Below, one piece after another: positions 7,476 to 15,399 of a stretch of 64,000 nucleotides of DNA; the stretch's first letter is position 1, and each line of letters starts with the position of its first letter. The notes below the pieces were generated by a model that had not been told where the DNA came from, did not search any database, and saw only the letters and a program-made list of their open reading frames with translations. The translations under genes and the position numbers were made by a program. This DNA comes from Anaerolineales bacterium (GTDB lineage: Bacteria > Chloroflexota > Anaerolineae > Anaerolineales > Villigracilaceae): assembly GCA_030680795.1 (NCBI GenBank), contig JAUXUL010000010.1, positions 124,001 to 188,000 on the forward strand. Direction: 5' to 3'.

Positions 7476-9443
7476 ATGATCAAACTCGAAGATAATTCAC
7501 AAACATCGTTTATTGAACGAGCTACAGATTACAAACCACCGCATACCTTGCGTTCCTGGTTTATAGGTCGCCCCTTATCCACTGCGGATGCATCCCATCA
7601 AACCATCGGAAAGGCCGTTGGCCTTGCTGTTTTTGCATCGGATGCGCTTTCTTCCACCGCATATGCCACACAAGAGATACTTGTAATTCTCGCTGCGGCC
7701 GGAACTTTGGCATTTGGTATTGTATTCCCAATTTCCATTGCCATCATTATCCTGCTGGGAATTGTTACAATTTCGTATGAGCAAACTATCCATGCCTATT
7801 CGGATGGCGGTGGTGCATATATCGTAGCGCGCGATAATATTGGCGAATTTCCAGCTCTTATTGCCGGGGCTTCCCTTCTAACTGATTACATTCTCACAGT
7901 ATCGGTTTCGATTGCATCTGGAGTTGCGCAGGTCATTTCTGCATTTCCAATTCTATATGACTATCGTGTTTTGCTCTCCGTTGGCTTCATCCTATTTGTC
8001 ATGATGATGAATTTACGCGGTGTAAAAGAATCAGGGACTGCTTTTGCCATCCCCACCTATATCTTTATCATGTTGATGTTCATCACAGTTGGGACTGGTC
8101 TTTTTCGCTTGTTTATTACCAACACACTCGGAACTGTGGTTGATCCACCAGGGTTGGAGATGCTTCATGGTATCTCAAAGATTACGCCCTTTTTAATATT
8201 ACATGCCTTCGCAAGCGGCACCACGGCACTTACAGGTGTTGAAGCGATCTCGAATGGCATTACTGCTTTCAAAGAACCACGCAGCAAGAATGCAGGTGTC
8301 ACCTTAATCTGGATGTCCCTCATTCTTGGCTCACTTTTTCTGAGTATTTCCTATCTCACAAAAGAAATTGGCGCAATCCCATCGGAAAGCGAAACGGTGA
8401 TCTCGCAATTGGCACGTACGATTTTTGCCGGGCGCGGCACTTTGTATCTCATGGTGATCGGTGCTACTACCGTTATCCTCATTATGGCTGCGAATACGGC
8501 CTTTGCAGATTTTCCACGTTTAGGCGCTCTTGTTGCGAAAGATGGATTCCTTCCCCGCCAGCTTACATATCGTGGAAGCCGTCTGGTATACTCGCGCGGC
8601 ATTGTAGCACTCGCCGCGATCGCATCCATCATACTTATAATCTTCAAGGCAAGTGTGACACGCCTTATCCCATTGTATGCGATTGGTGTATTTCTTTCAT
8701 TTACGCTTTCACAAGGCGGCATGGCGCTTCGCTGGCATAAGATCGGAAAACTCAAACCAGGTGAGGAGAAGTTTGAACGTGGCTCAACCCTGCGCTTTGT
8801 AAAGGATTGGCCCATAAAAATGGCCATCAACGGATTTGGGGCAGTATGTACAGCAATTGTGATGATGGTCTTTGCTGTAACCAAATTTTATGATGGCGCA
8901 TATATTGTTTTGATTCTTATTCCCGTTATGGTTGGGGTGTTCTGGTGGATTCATCATCACTACAATGGACTTGCCAAAAAACTTTCCCTTGATAATTTCG
9001 GGGTCATCTCCCCGCATACCATTCGTCATCGTGTCATCATGCCGGTCAGCGGTGTGCATCAAGGGACACTCGCAGCCCTTCGTTATGCACGCATGTTGTC
9101 GGATGACGTAACAGCGGTACATGTCACGATTGAGCCGGCAGATGCTGAAAAAGTCCGTCAAAAGTGGGAAACGTGGGGTGAAGGCGTACGCATGGTAATG
9201 TTGGATTCACCCTATCGTCTCTTCCTTGAACCTTTATTGGGATATATCGCTGATATTGCACGGCAGCGTCAGCCGGGTGAAACCCTCACCATTGTTGTGC
9301 CTGAATTTGTTTCAGACAGCCACTTGACTGCAGCATTGCATACGAACACAGCAGATCTCCTTCGCAGTCAACTTAAACGCCAACATGGGGTCGTTATTAT
9401 CAACGTGCCTTATCACGTGCATGATAAAGATGGCGAATATTAA
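7476..9443 (+). CDS. KimA/YdaO-like APC-superfamily permease, probable K+ importer
   Basis: A 655-residue membrane protein with about 12 transmembrane segments over residues 45-480 and a cytosolic C-terminal alpha/beta domain of about 150 residues (VIMPVSGVHQGTLAALRYAR onward, USP-like). The N-terminal motif ASDALSSTAYATQEIL and the stretch YSDGGGAYIVARDNIG, then LLTDYILTVSVSIASG, match the KimA (YdaO) type of K+/H+ symporter in the KUP branch of the APC superfamily. KimA in Bacillus is controlled by c-di-AMP; no diadenylate cyclase or ydaO riboswitch is visible here. With a KdpDE-like pair and a USP protein beside it, potassium uptake is the best guess. Generic amino-acid permease is the alternative. 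Confidence 0.8.
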   Translation: MIKLEDNSQTSFIERATDYKPPHTLRSWFIGRPLSTADASHQTIGKAVGLAVFASDALSSTAYATQEILVILAAAGTLAFGIVFPISIAIIILLGIVTISYEQTIHAYSDGGGAYIVARDNIGEFPALIAGASLLTDYILTVSVSIASGVAQVISAFPILYDYRVLLSVGFILFVMMMNLRGVKESGTAFAIPTYIFIMLMFITVGTGLFRLFITNTLGTVVDPPGLEMLHGISKITPFLILHAFASGTTALTGVEAISNGITAFKEPRSKNAGVTLIWMSLILGSLFLSISYLTKEIGAIPSESETVISQLARTIFAGRGTLYLMVIGATTVILIMAANTAFADFPRLGALVAKDGFLPRQLTYRGSRLVYSRGIVALAAIASIILIIFKASVTRLIPLYAIGVFLSFTLSQGGMALRWHKIGKLKPGEEKFERGSTLRFVKDWPIKMAINGFGAVCTAIVMMVFAVTKFYDGAYIVLILIPVMVGVFWWIHHHYNGLAKKLSLDNFGVISPHTIRHRVIMPVSGVHQGTLAALRYARMLSDDVTAVHVTIEPADAEKVRQKWETWGEGVRMVMLDSPYRLFLEPLLGYIADIARQRQPGETLTIVVPEFVSDSHLTAALHTNTADLLRSQLKRQHGVVIINVPYHVHDKDGEY

Positions 9444-9482
9444 AGAGTAACCGATATAAATTTCATCGTCGTAAGAGAAAAA

Positions 9483-9520
9483 ATAAAGCAGATTTCAATA
9501 AAAATTGAAATCTGCTTTAT
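9483..9520. terminator. Strong hairpin after the KimA-like gene
   Basis: A perfect 17-bp inverted repeat (ATAAAGCAGATTTCAAT and its complement) with an AAAA loop lies 40 bases after the permease stop. It ends the islet operon. Confidence 0.75.
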
Positions 9521-9642
9521 ATTACACCTCCACCATACAGACGATACCCAGTTTTAGGTTCGGTGTGAATATAGGTTGGCTTTGCAGGATCAGGTTCGAG
9601 TTTTGCACAGTCCTCTGTAAGAGGATACTCTCACCTATAAAA

Positions 9643-9667
9643 AAGACTCCCTCGGGTTGGGAGTCTT
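9643..9667 (-). terminator. tRNA-Pro terminator
   Basis: AAGACTCCC / GGGAGTCTT hairpin. In the tRNA direction it is followed by a run of T (TCTTTTTTAT). It is identical to the relic hairpin at 4378-4402. Confidence 0.8.
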
Positions 9668-9681
9668 TCTTGCTTTGCCTG

Positions 9682-9755
9682 TCGGGGTGAGAGGATTTGA
9701 ACCTCCGACCTCACGGACCCGAACCGTGCGCTCTACCGGTCTGAGCCACACCCCG
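9682..9755 (-). tRNA. tRNA-Pro, anticodon CGG
   Basis: All arms fold: acceptor CGGGGTG / CACCCCG with the C1-G72 pair typical of bacterial tRNA-Pro, D arm, anticodon stem CACGG / CCGTG with loop TTCGGGT (anticodon CGG), and T arm GGAGG-TTCAAAT-CCTCT. The discriminator base is A and CCA is not encoded. The 3' half is repeated as a relic at 4415-4460 in the same orientation, so the 5.3 kb between them is bracketed by direct repeats lying on the 3' side of this gene. A good promoter stands upstream. Confidence 0.95.
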
Positions 9756-9802
9756 CAATGTCCCTTTGTGGGATCGTCCCCGTAAGGGGGAACAGCGTGT
9801 GA

Positions 9803-9830
9803 ATTATACCATCGCGATTTATTTTAGCAA
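9803..9830 (-). promoter_or_regulatory. Promoter of tRNA-Pro
   Basis: On the minus strand TTGCTA (9830-9825) is followed after 16 bases by a consensus TATAAT (9808-9803). Transcription would start about 40 bases before the mature tRNA 5' end. Confidence 0.7.
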
Positions 9831-9857
9831 GCCAGGTTATGGAGGCTGATTGGGAAT

Positions 9858-9979
9858 CGCCGTGATTAAAACCTTTTGGACACGGATTACACGGACGGAC
9901 ACTGATAATCACGGATTTTTTAAAGGCTTTTCTGTGCGATTCCGTGAAATCCGTGTCATCCGTGTACAGAATCACGGCA
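9858..9979. repeat. Long imperfect palindrome with CACGGAT motifs
   Basis: The outer arms GCCGTGATT (9859) and AATCACGGC (about 9970) enclose inner arms made of repeated ACACGGATTACACGG and its near-complement CCGTGTCATCCGTGT. No gene is seen. The shape is that of a dispersed palindromic repeat; it separates tRNA-Pro from the convergent end of the next gene. Confidence 0.6.
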
Positions 9980-9993
9980 ACTCCCGGAGGGCC

Positions 9994-10923
9994 CTATGGA
10001 TTCAGAGTTACTTCGATACTATAGACATAAATATATTTCCCCAACTCCGGGTCAGTGACGCTTAAGAGCGGATTGTCCTGCCGAAAGGTCAGGCGGGCAG
10101 TGGTTGGTTCGGTCACTTTATATGGAAGAGTTGTTTCAAAGGATTGAGTTTCAATTCCATCAAATGTCAACATACGCGCGACACCTGGTTTTCCATCCGA
10201 AGTAATTAATTCAACAAACATGGGCTGGTCATTGAAAGGCCAGATGCGTCCTTTAAGGCTGACCTCGCCTGCATAAAAATTGGCTTTCTCTTTAAGCCCT
10301 TCAACCATTACTCTTTCATAGATCATATTTCCGGGCGGGTTGATTTGAGCAGAGCCAATGGAATATAAAAGCACAGGCATTGTGTTCAAGGCCTGAATAC
10401 GCCCAAAATCATCTTTACTGCTGATGCGGATATAGCCTGCTTCGGCAACGGCGCGAATTTCAAATTTCAGGTCAAACCGGCGGAAGATGCTTTTTAGGTT
10501 TCGGGTTACCCGTTCAAGGTCACGCTGCAAGACACGGCCATCTTCACCCAGTAAATCAACTTGCACGATCTCGCTTTCACCGGAGACGAGCATTACCTGT
10601 ATGTTGATAGGGGAAATTACACTGGAGGCAGGCCCAGGGTTCATAAAACGGATTTGCGCAAAATCCGAGAAGCCCGCCGCAAATGTAGGCGTCGGACTAG
10701 GAAGCTCAGTTAATTGGATGGGGAGTTCTGTTGAAACAGCGGTTTCAGACGGCATTGCAGACGGGGCTAATGCATCCGCCGTGGCAAATGCGGCTTGACC
10801 CGTAAGAGCCACCACTGTCGAGAGGTAATTGGGAGGGTAAGGCGTGGGCGTAGACTTTGCTGTTTGCGAGCAGGCAGATAAAAGTCCAAGAAACGAGGCG
10901 ACGATAATTGTTTTATGTTTCAT
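9994..10923 (-). CDS. Lipoprotein of unknown function
   Basis: A 309-residue secreted lipoprotein. The signal peptide ends in a good lipobox (LLSAC, Cys at about residue 18). A short Ser/Thr/Pro-rich stretch follows, and residues 85-309 look all-beta. The family is not recognised. The pattern RFMNPGPASSVISPINI at the domain start recalls immunoglobulin-like modules of bacterial surface proteins, but no catalytic motif is visible. It would sit on the outer face of the cytoplasmic membrane. There is no clear Shine-Dalgarno. A hairpin stands between it and the upstream carboxypeptidase gene, so it may be transcribed on its own. Confidence 0.7.
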   Translation of the reverse strand: MKHKTIIVASFLGLLSACSQTAKSTPTPYPPNYLSTVVALTGQAAFATADALAPSAMPSETAVSTELPIQLTELPSPTPTFAAGFSDFAQIRFMNPGPASSVISPINIQVMLVSGESEIVQVDLLGEDGRVLQRDLERVTRNLKSIFRRFDLKFEIRAVAEAGYIRISSKDDFGRIQALNTMPVLLYSIGSAQINPPGNMIYERVMVEGLKEKANFYAGEVSLKGRIWPFNDQPMFVELITSDGKPGVARMLTFDGIETQSFETTLPYKVTEPTTARLTFRQDNPLLSVTDPELGKYIYVYSIEVTLNP

Positions 10924-10935
10924 AGTTAATAGGCA

Positions 10936-10960
10936 AGACGCCCTTCCTGGAAAGGCGTCT
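10936..10960 (-). terminator. Hairpin between carboxypeptidase and lipoprotein genes
   Basis: AGACGCC / GGCGTCT stem with an 11-base loop, followed on the minus strand by only a weak T-stretch. It is a probable terminator or attenuator. Confidence 0.5.
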
Positions 10961-10977
10961 CTTTGTGCTCATCCAAT

Positions 10978-12474
10978 TTAAAGTCCGTAAATATCGCTAT
11001 ATTTCCTTGTCAGATAACGGACATAAGCGGCGGAGTCGATTCTTTCGCCAGTGACTTTTTGCACCAGGTCCTGCGGATCATACTTGTGGCCATGCACGTG
11101 AATCTTTTCGCGCAGCCAGCCGAGAAGTTGATCGAAACTGCCTTTGCGGATCTGGTCATCCAGGTCGCGGATATCTTGATTGATCGCCTCCCATAATTGC
11201 GCCGAGATGATATTGCCAAGCGCGTAGGTGGAGAAGTAACCGACCATGCCGCCCGACCAGTGGACATCCTGTAAAACACCTTTTGCATCATTTGGGGGTG
11301 TAACACCGAGATACTCCTGCATTTTCGTGTTCCAGATTTCAGGCAGGTCTTTGACGGCGATACCCCCGTCTGCCATGCCAATTTCAATTTCCAGGCGCAG
11401 CATGATGTGCAGGTTATAGGTCGCTTCATCGGCATTCACGCGGATCAAGGAAGGCAAGACTTTATTGATGCCTTTGTAAAATGATTTCGCCGTGACGCCA
11501 TCCAGCTGCGAGGGAAAGGCTTTTTTCAATTCGGGGAAGAAATGCTCACAAAATGGAAGCGAGCGGCCAACAAGATTTTCCCACATGCGGGACTGTGATT
11601 CATGCACTGCAAGAGATGTGCCGTTTTCGAGAGGTGTGCGCTCGTAGGCGGGATTGATGCCCTGCTCATACATGGCATGACCCGATTCGTGCATGGCGCT
11701 GAAAATGGTCGCGATTGGGCTGCCTGCTTCAAAGCGGTTTGTAATGCGGACATCGTTCACACTAAAGGAGGTTTCAAATGGATGCGGTGCTTTGTCCTGT
11801 CTGCCGCGGCTGAAATCATAACCGAATTTGGCAATGATCTTTTCACTAAAATCCCATAATTTCTTTTCGTTATATTTTTTGTGCAGGAAATCGTCACCTA
11901 CCTGCCTGGCTAATTTAATCGCATTAATAAGTTCAACCTGTTTTGGCCGCAGGTTACCAAATATCTCCTGCACTTCAGCAGTTTTCAAACCAGGCTCGAA
12001 ATCATCCAGCAAAATATCATAAGGATGATCGGAGGGTGGGAAGAACGAAACATATTTCTTTACCAGGTCCACCACTTTTTCAAGATGAGGGCGGAAGATG
12101 GAAAAATCAGACTTGGATTTTGCCTCCACCCAGGCTTCGAAGGCCTTCGAGGCCGCTATCGCCTGCTCTGCCACAAACGAGGCAGGCACACGCATGGTCT
12201 TATCATAATTGCGCGCGGCTACACGGACGAGCGCCGCTTCGTCTGAATCGGAGCCCGCAAATTCATACTTGAGTTCATCGAGCAGCTTGCCCACTTCCTG
12301 AGAAGTGGCTTTTTCATGGGCGATCTTCCCCAGCGTGGCTAGCTGCCGACCACGGGCATCACTTCCACCGGGCGGCATGTTGACCTGCTCGTCCCAACCC
12401 AGCACGCTCCCGGCATGATTCAAATCGGAAACCTCGCCAAGTATTTCGTTTAGTTGATTCAATTTTTCAGACAT
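10978..12474 (-). CDS. M32-family metallocarboxypeptidase (Taq-type)
   Basis: A 498-residue cytosolic zinc carboxypeptidase of family M32 that removes C-terminal residues from peptides. The HExxH zinc motif is in AMHESGHAMYEQG, followed by the family stretch ERTPLENGTSLAVHESQSRMWEN, which supplies the third ligand region. The size equals the family norm of about 500. An in-frame ATG 53 codons upstream is rejected, because GGAGG lies six bases before the ATG at 12474 and homology-like sequence (MSEKLNQLNEIL) begins there. The gene is flanked by lipoprotein genes; no functional link is evident. Confidence 0.93.
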   Translation of the reverse strand: MSEKLNQLNEILGEVSDLNHAGSVLGWDEQVNMPPGGSDARGRQLATLGKIAHEKATSQEVGKLLDELKYEFAGSDSDEAALVRVAARNYDKTMRVPASFVAEQAIAASKAFEAWVEAKSKSDFSIFRPHLEKVVDLVKKYVSFFPPSDHPYDILLDDFEPGLKTAEVQEIFGNLRPKQVELINAIKLARQVGDDFLHKKYNEKKLWDFSEKIIAKFGYDFSRGRQDKAPHPFETSFSVNDVRITNRFEAGSPIATIFSAMHESGHAMYEQGINPAYERTPLENGTSLAVHESQSRMWENLVGRSLPFCEHFFPELKKAFPSQLDGVTAKSFYKGINKVLPSLIRVNADEATYNLHIMLRLEIEIGMADGGIAVKDLPEIWNTKMQEYLGVTPPNDAKGVLQDVHWSGGMVGYFSTYALGNIISAQLWEAINQDIRDLDDQIRKGSFDQLLGWLREKIHVHGHKYDPQDLVQKVTGERIDSAAYVRYLTRKYSDIYGL

Positions 12475-12507
12475 GAAATCCTCCAATGGGTTATGCAAAT
12501 TTTGGAT

Positions 12508-12567
12508 TTGCGAGGGCGCACTCGTTCTGCCCGAAGCAATCCAGCAACGATATGGGGATTGCGATTC
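12508..12567. repeat. Degenerate copy of the CGTCATTGCGAG-type palindromic repeat
   Basis: TTTGCGAGGGCGCACTCGTT, then CCCGAAGCAATCC, then GGATTGCGATTC matches the core words of the repeat family seen at 24.7, 26.5, 30.6 and 32.3 kb, with decay at the outer ends. The remainder of this 235-base gap (to 12709) holds nothing I recognise. Confidence 0.5.
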
Positions 12568-12709
12568 GACAAACGCCTCAAACTTAACGGAACCCTGACT
12601 CTGTTTTCCCGAGCATTTCATCCGCTCTGGCAATTAGCAAAACATCAACATGATTGTATCGTAAGAGCAGATAAATTGGCATCCCTCTCGCGGAGACCGA
12701 TCCTCGTCC

Positions 12710-13441
12710 CTACGGACACTTATGTGTTACGCCCAGGCCATTGATGGTAATGTACGCTGTCACACCTTCGCGGATTTCAAACTTTTGAGCTTCAGGCTCA
12801 CCGGGGACGAACAAGTCAAAGGCGGTGTAACTGCCGGGGTTGACTTGGACTTCATTTTTATATTGAGCGTTTGTGTACAACGATGGCAGGTAAATATCGC
12901 CGGGCGCGATGAACATATCATGTTCCGTGCAATTTTTGATGTAGGCAGGCAGAGGCCACTCGGTAAAGGTGAAATCCGGCAAATTGTTCAAGTCACCATC
13001 GATATTAGAGTACCCCGTTTGAATGGAAACCCAGCCTGTTTTTTCGGAATTTGGGATCAGCACTTGTACCCAATTTGAGAGCACGTCACTCGCGATCACT
13101 TCGGCGCTTGTATCTTTATTGAGAACTGCAATTGGGTTATATTCCAAACCCGGTCCGCGGCGGATGTAAAGATTCCCTCTCAGCGAGGTGATCGTGACCT
13201 GTGGCGCGGGCGTGGGGGGAATTTCCGTCGCGGCTGGAACAGGCTTACCCTGAGTTTGATCGAAGGATGTCGGCGCACTCGAAGCGAGAGGCGTTGAAGT
13301 CGCCAGGACTTGAAATTCAGCCTGGGTTGCTTCGATCTCCCTTATCGTGGGTAAGGCTGGCGCATCCAACCTTGCTCGCAGGCATCCCTGAGTGATCACA
13401 GCGATGACCAGGAGAAATAATGATTGCCTGAATATTGACAT
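12710..13441 (-). CDS. SH3b-domain lipoprotein
   Basis: A 243-residue protein with an N-terminal hydrophobic signal ending VITQGC (a weak lipobox, Cys at about residue 20) and a Pro/Thr-rich linker. A bacterial SH3 domain follows at about residues 82-140, with the hallmark NLYIRRGPGLEYNPIAVL and GWVSIQTGYS. SH3b modules usually bind cell-wall peptides. The C-terminal 100 residues are beta-like and unassigned. The gene begins two bases after the stop of the ABC permease, so it is the last gene of the export operon and may assist or anchor that transporter; this is inferred from position only. Confidence 0.75.
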   Translation of the reverse strand: MSIFRQSLFLLVIAVITQGCLRARLDAPALPTIREIEATQAEFQVLATSTPLASSAPTSFDQTQGKPVPAATEIPPTPAPQVTITSLRGNLYIRRGPGLEYNPIAVLNKDTSAEVIASDVLSNWVQVLIPNSEKTGWVSIQTGYSNIDGDLNNLPDFTFTEWPLPAYIKNCTEHDMFIAPGDIYLPSLYTNAQYKNEVQVNPGSYTAFDLFVPGEPEAQKFEIREGVTAYITINGLGVTHKCP

Positions 13442-13443
13442 AT

Positions 13444-14700
13444 TTACTCGTACCGCAAGGCTTCGACTGGCTCTAAATTCGCGGCGCGGCTGGCGGGATA
13501 AATGCCGAAGAACAAGCCGATTATCGCTGAAAAGCTCGTTGAAAGTAGGATCGCATCCGTGCCAACAATCGGGGTAAAGTTATTTCCCGTTGCCGCGGCC
13601 ACCTGCCCCACTACAAAGGCAATCAGCCAGCCGAACATAATGCCGATGATGCCGCCGATCAAACTAAGCAGGGAAGACTCAGTCAGAAACTGGAGCAGGA
13701 TATCGCGCTTGCGAGCGCCCAGGGCTTTTCGCAAACCGATCTCGCGGGTACGCTCGGTGACGGATACCAGCATGATATTCATAATACCAATTCCGCCGAC
13801 CAGCAGGGAAATGCCTGCAATACCGCCCAGGAAAATTGTAAGAACACCTGTGATGGTTGCAAAGGTGGAGAGGAAATCCTGTTGCGTGAAAATCGTGAAG
13901 TCATCCACCCCAATCGGGGTGCGGTGGCGTTGACGCAGAATATTCGAGATCTCATCCACCGCCAGTGGCACAGACTCCGCTGAGGTGGCTTGCACGAAAA
14001 GGACATCTATTTCATCGCGCGAGGCGCGTTTAATCAGGCGCGCTTGCGCAGTTGAAAATGGGATGTAAGCGGCATTATCTTCACTGCCAAATGCGCCGCC
14101 GCCTTTTGCAACCAGGACACCGATCACTCGGAAGGGCTGGCCTTCAATGCGGATGGTTTCACCGACAACCCCATCGGCATGCCCAAAAATTGCTTCTGCC
14201 GTTTCGGGTCCAAGCACCACGACAGACATAACCCCATTCATGTGTTCTTCATTAATAAACTCACCCTCGGCCAGTTCCAAATTCCGCACTAGGGAATAGG
14301 CAGGAGTCACGCCTGAAATTGTTGTGGTGGAATTTTCGCCTGCAAATGTGATCGTCCCATTTCCCTGGATGGCAGGAGCGGCTGATTCCACCGAAGGTGC
14401 AGCAAACGGATCTGCAATGGCCGCTGCATCTGCCAGAGTAAGCGGGCGTTCATTGTTACCGCTTCTTTGGTCGCCAGGGCCGGGCGGACCATTTGGTGGA
14501 GGGCCGCTAAAGACAAACAAAAGATTTGTGCCGATGCTTGAAATGGAGCCGGTAATGGAGGCCTGTGCGCCATTGCCAACCGCAAGCATAGCGATCACTG
14601 CGGCAACGCCGATGACAATGCCAAGCACAGTCAGGCCGGAACGCATCTTATTGCCGTTCAAACTTTCAAGAGCTTCAAAGACTGCCTGGGTAAAGCTCAT
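13444..14700 (-). CDS. MacB/YknZ-like ABC transporter permease
   Basis: A 418-residue permease of the MacB/FtsX type. One N-terminal transmembrane helix (GLTVLGIVIGVAAVIAML) is followed by a large extracytoplasmic MacB_PCD domain (about 45-275) and three C-terminal helices containing GISLLVGGIGIMNIMLVSVTERTREIGLRKALGA, the FtsX-family signature loop. The ectodomain contains a Gly/Pro-rich insertion near residue 65. It works with the ATPase encoded upstream (4-base ATGA overlap) and the membrane-fusion-like protein. In a cell without an outer membrane this set would act like YknXYZ, exporting peptides or toxic compounds. The substrate is unknown. Confidence 0.9.
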   Translation of the reverse strand: MSFTQAVFEALESLNGNKMRSGLTVLGIVIGVAAVIAMLAVGNGAQASITGSISSIGTNLLFVFSGPPPNGPPGPGDQRSGNNERPLTLADAAAIADPFAAPSVESAAPAIQGNGTITFAGENSTTTISGVTPAYSLVRNLELAEGEFINEEHMNGVMSVVVLGPETAEAIFGHADGVVGETIRIEGQPFRVIGVLVAKGGGAFGSEDNAAYIPFSTAQARLIKRASRDEIDVLFVQATSAESVPLAVDEISNILRQRHRTPIGVDDFTIFTQQDFLSTFATITGVLTIFLGGIAGISLLVGGIGIMNIMLVSVTERTREIGLRKALGARKRDILLQFLTESSLLSLIGGIIGIMFGWLIAFVVGQVAAATGNNFTPIVGTDAILLSTSFSAIIGLFFGIYPASRAANLEPVEALRYE

Positions 14701-15398
14701 TTTTTCCTGCCTTTATTTTCTTCCACAGATGAGTCAATCTCGCCATCCCGTAAGCGGATGACACGCTGGGTTTGCTCGGCAATGTAGGGGTCGTGCGTCA
14801 CGATGATGAGCGTCGTACCGCGTTCTTTATTGAGGCTGAGCAGAAGATCCACGATCTCTTTTCCTACTTTCGAGTCCAGATTACCGGTCGGCTCATCAGC
14901 CATGATCATGGCTGGGTCATTGACAATAGCGCGTGCAACTGCCACACGCTGCTGCTGTCCGCCCGATAATTCATAAGGACGATGGGTCATACGATCTTTC
15001 AAGCCCACTGCTTCAAGAGCCGCTTGCGCGCGTTCGCGACGGCCGTCTGTAAGCCCCGAATAACGCAAAGGCAATTCGACATTCCCCAAAGCGGTTAAGC
15101 GCGAAAGCAGATTAAAACTTTGAAAGACAAAGCCGACCTTGCGGTTACGAACACTGGCGAGTTGATCATCATCCATATCGGCAACTGATTCGCCATCCAA
15201 AATATATTCACCCGATGTGGGCTTATCCAAACAGCCGAGCGTATTCATCATGGTGGATTTGCCTGAACCGGAAGGTCCCATAATGGAAAGCGCTTCGCCG
15301 CGTTCGATCGTAAATGATACGTTACGCAAGGCTTCCACATCAAACTCGCCCATCCTGTAGGTTTTTGTGATATTACGAGCTTCGATCACCCAATCCAT
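14697..15398 (-). CDS. MacB/LolD/YknY-like ABC transporter ATPase
   Basis: A 233-residue cytosolic ATP-binding subunit. Walker A is GPSGSGKST, the signature is [15 protein letters not shown], Walker B runs into [13 protein letters not shown] and the H-loop is VTHDP, all characteristic of the MacB/LolD/FtsE clade. The start at 15398 (MDWVIEARN) is chosen over an in-frame ATG eight codons earlier: GGAGG lies six bases before it, and the upstream gene ends one base before. It couples ATP hydrolysis to the permease encoded by the next gene. Confidence 0.93.
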   Translation of the reverse strand: MDWVIEARNITKTYRMGEFDVEALRNVSFTIERGEALSIMGPSGSGKSTMMNTLGCLDKPTSGEYILDGESVADMDDDQLASVRNRKVGFVFQSFNLLSRLTALGNVELPLRYSGLTDGRRERAQAALEAVGLKDRMTHRPYELSGGQQQRVAVARAIVNDPAMIMADEPTGNLDSKVGKEIVDLLLSLNKERGTTLIIVTHDPYIAEQTQRVIRLRDGEIDSSVEENKGRKK

Positions 15399-15399
15399 A

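Noticed and set aside
12475-12633. N-terminal extension of the M32 carboxypeptidase by 53 residues
   Set aside because: A GGAGG-preceded ATG at 12474 starts the conserved protein; the extension translates a palindromic repeat.
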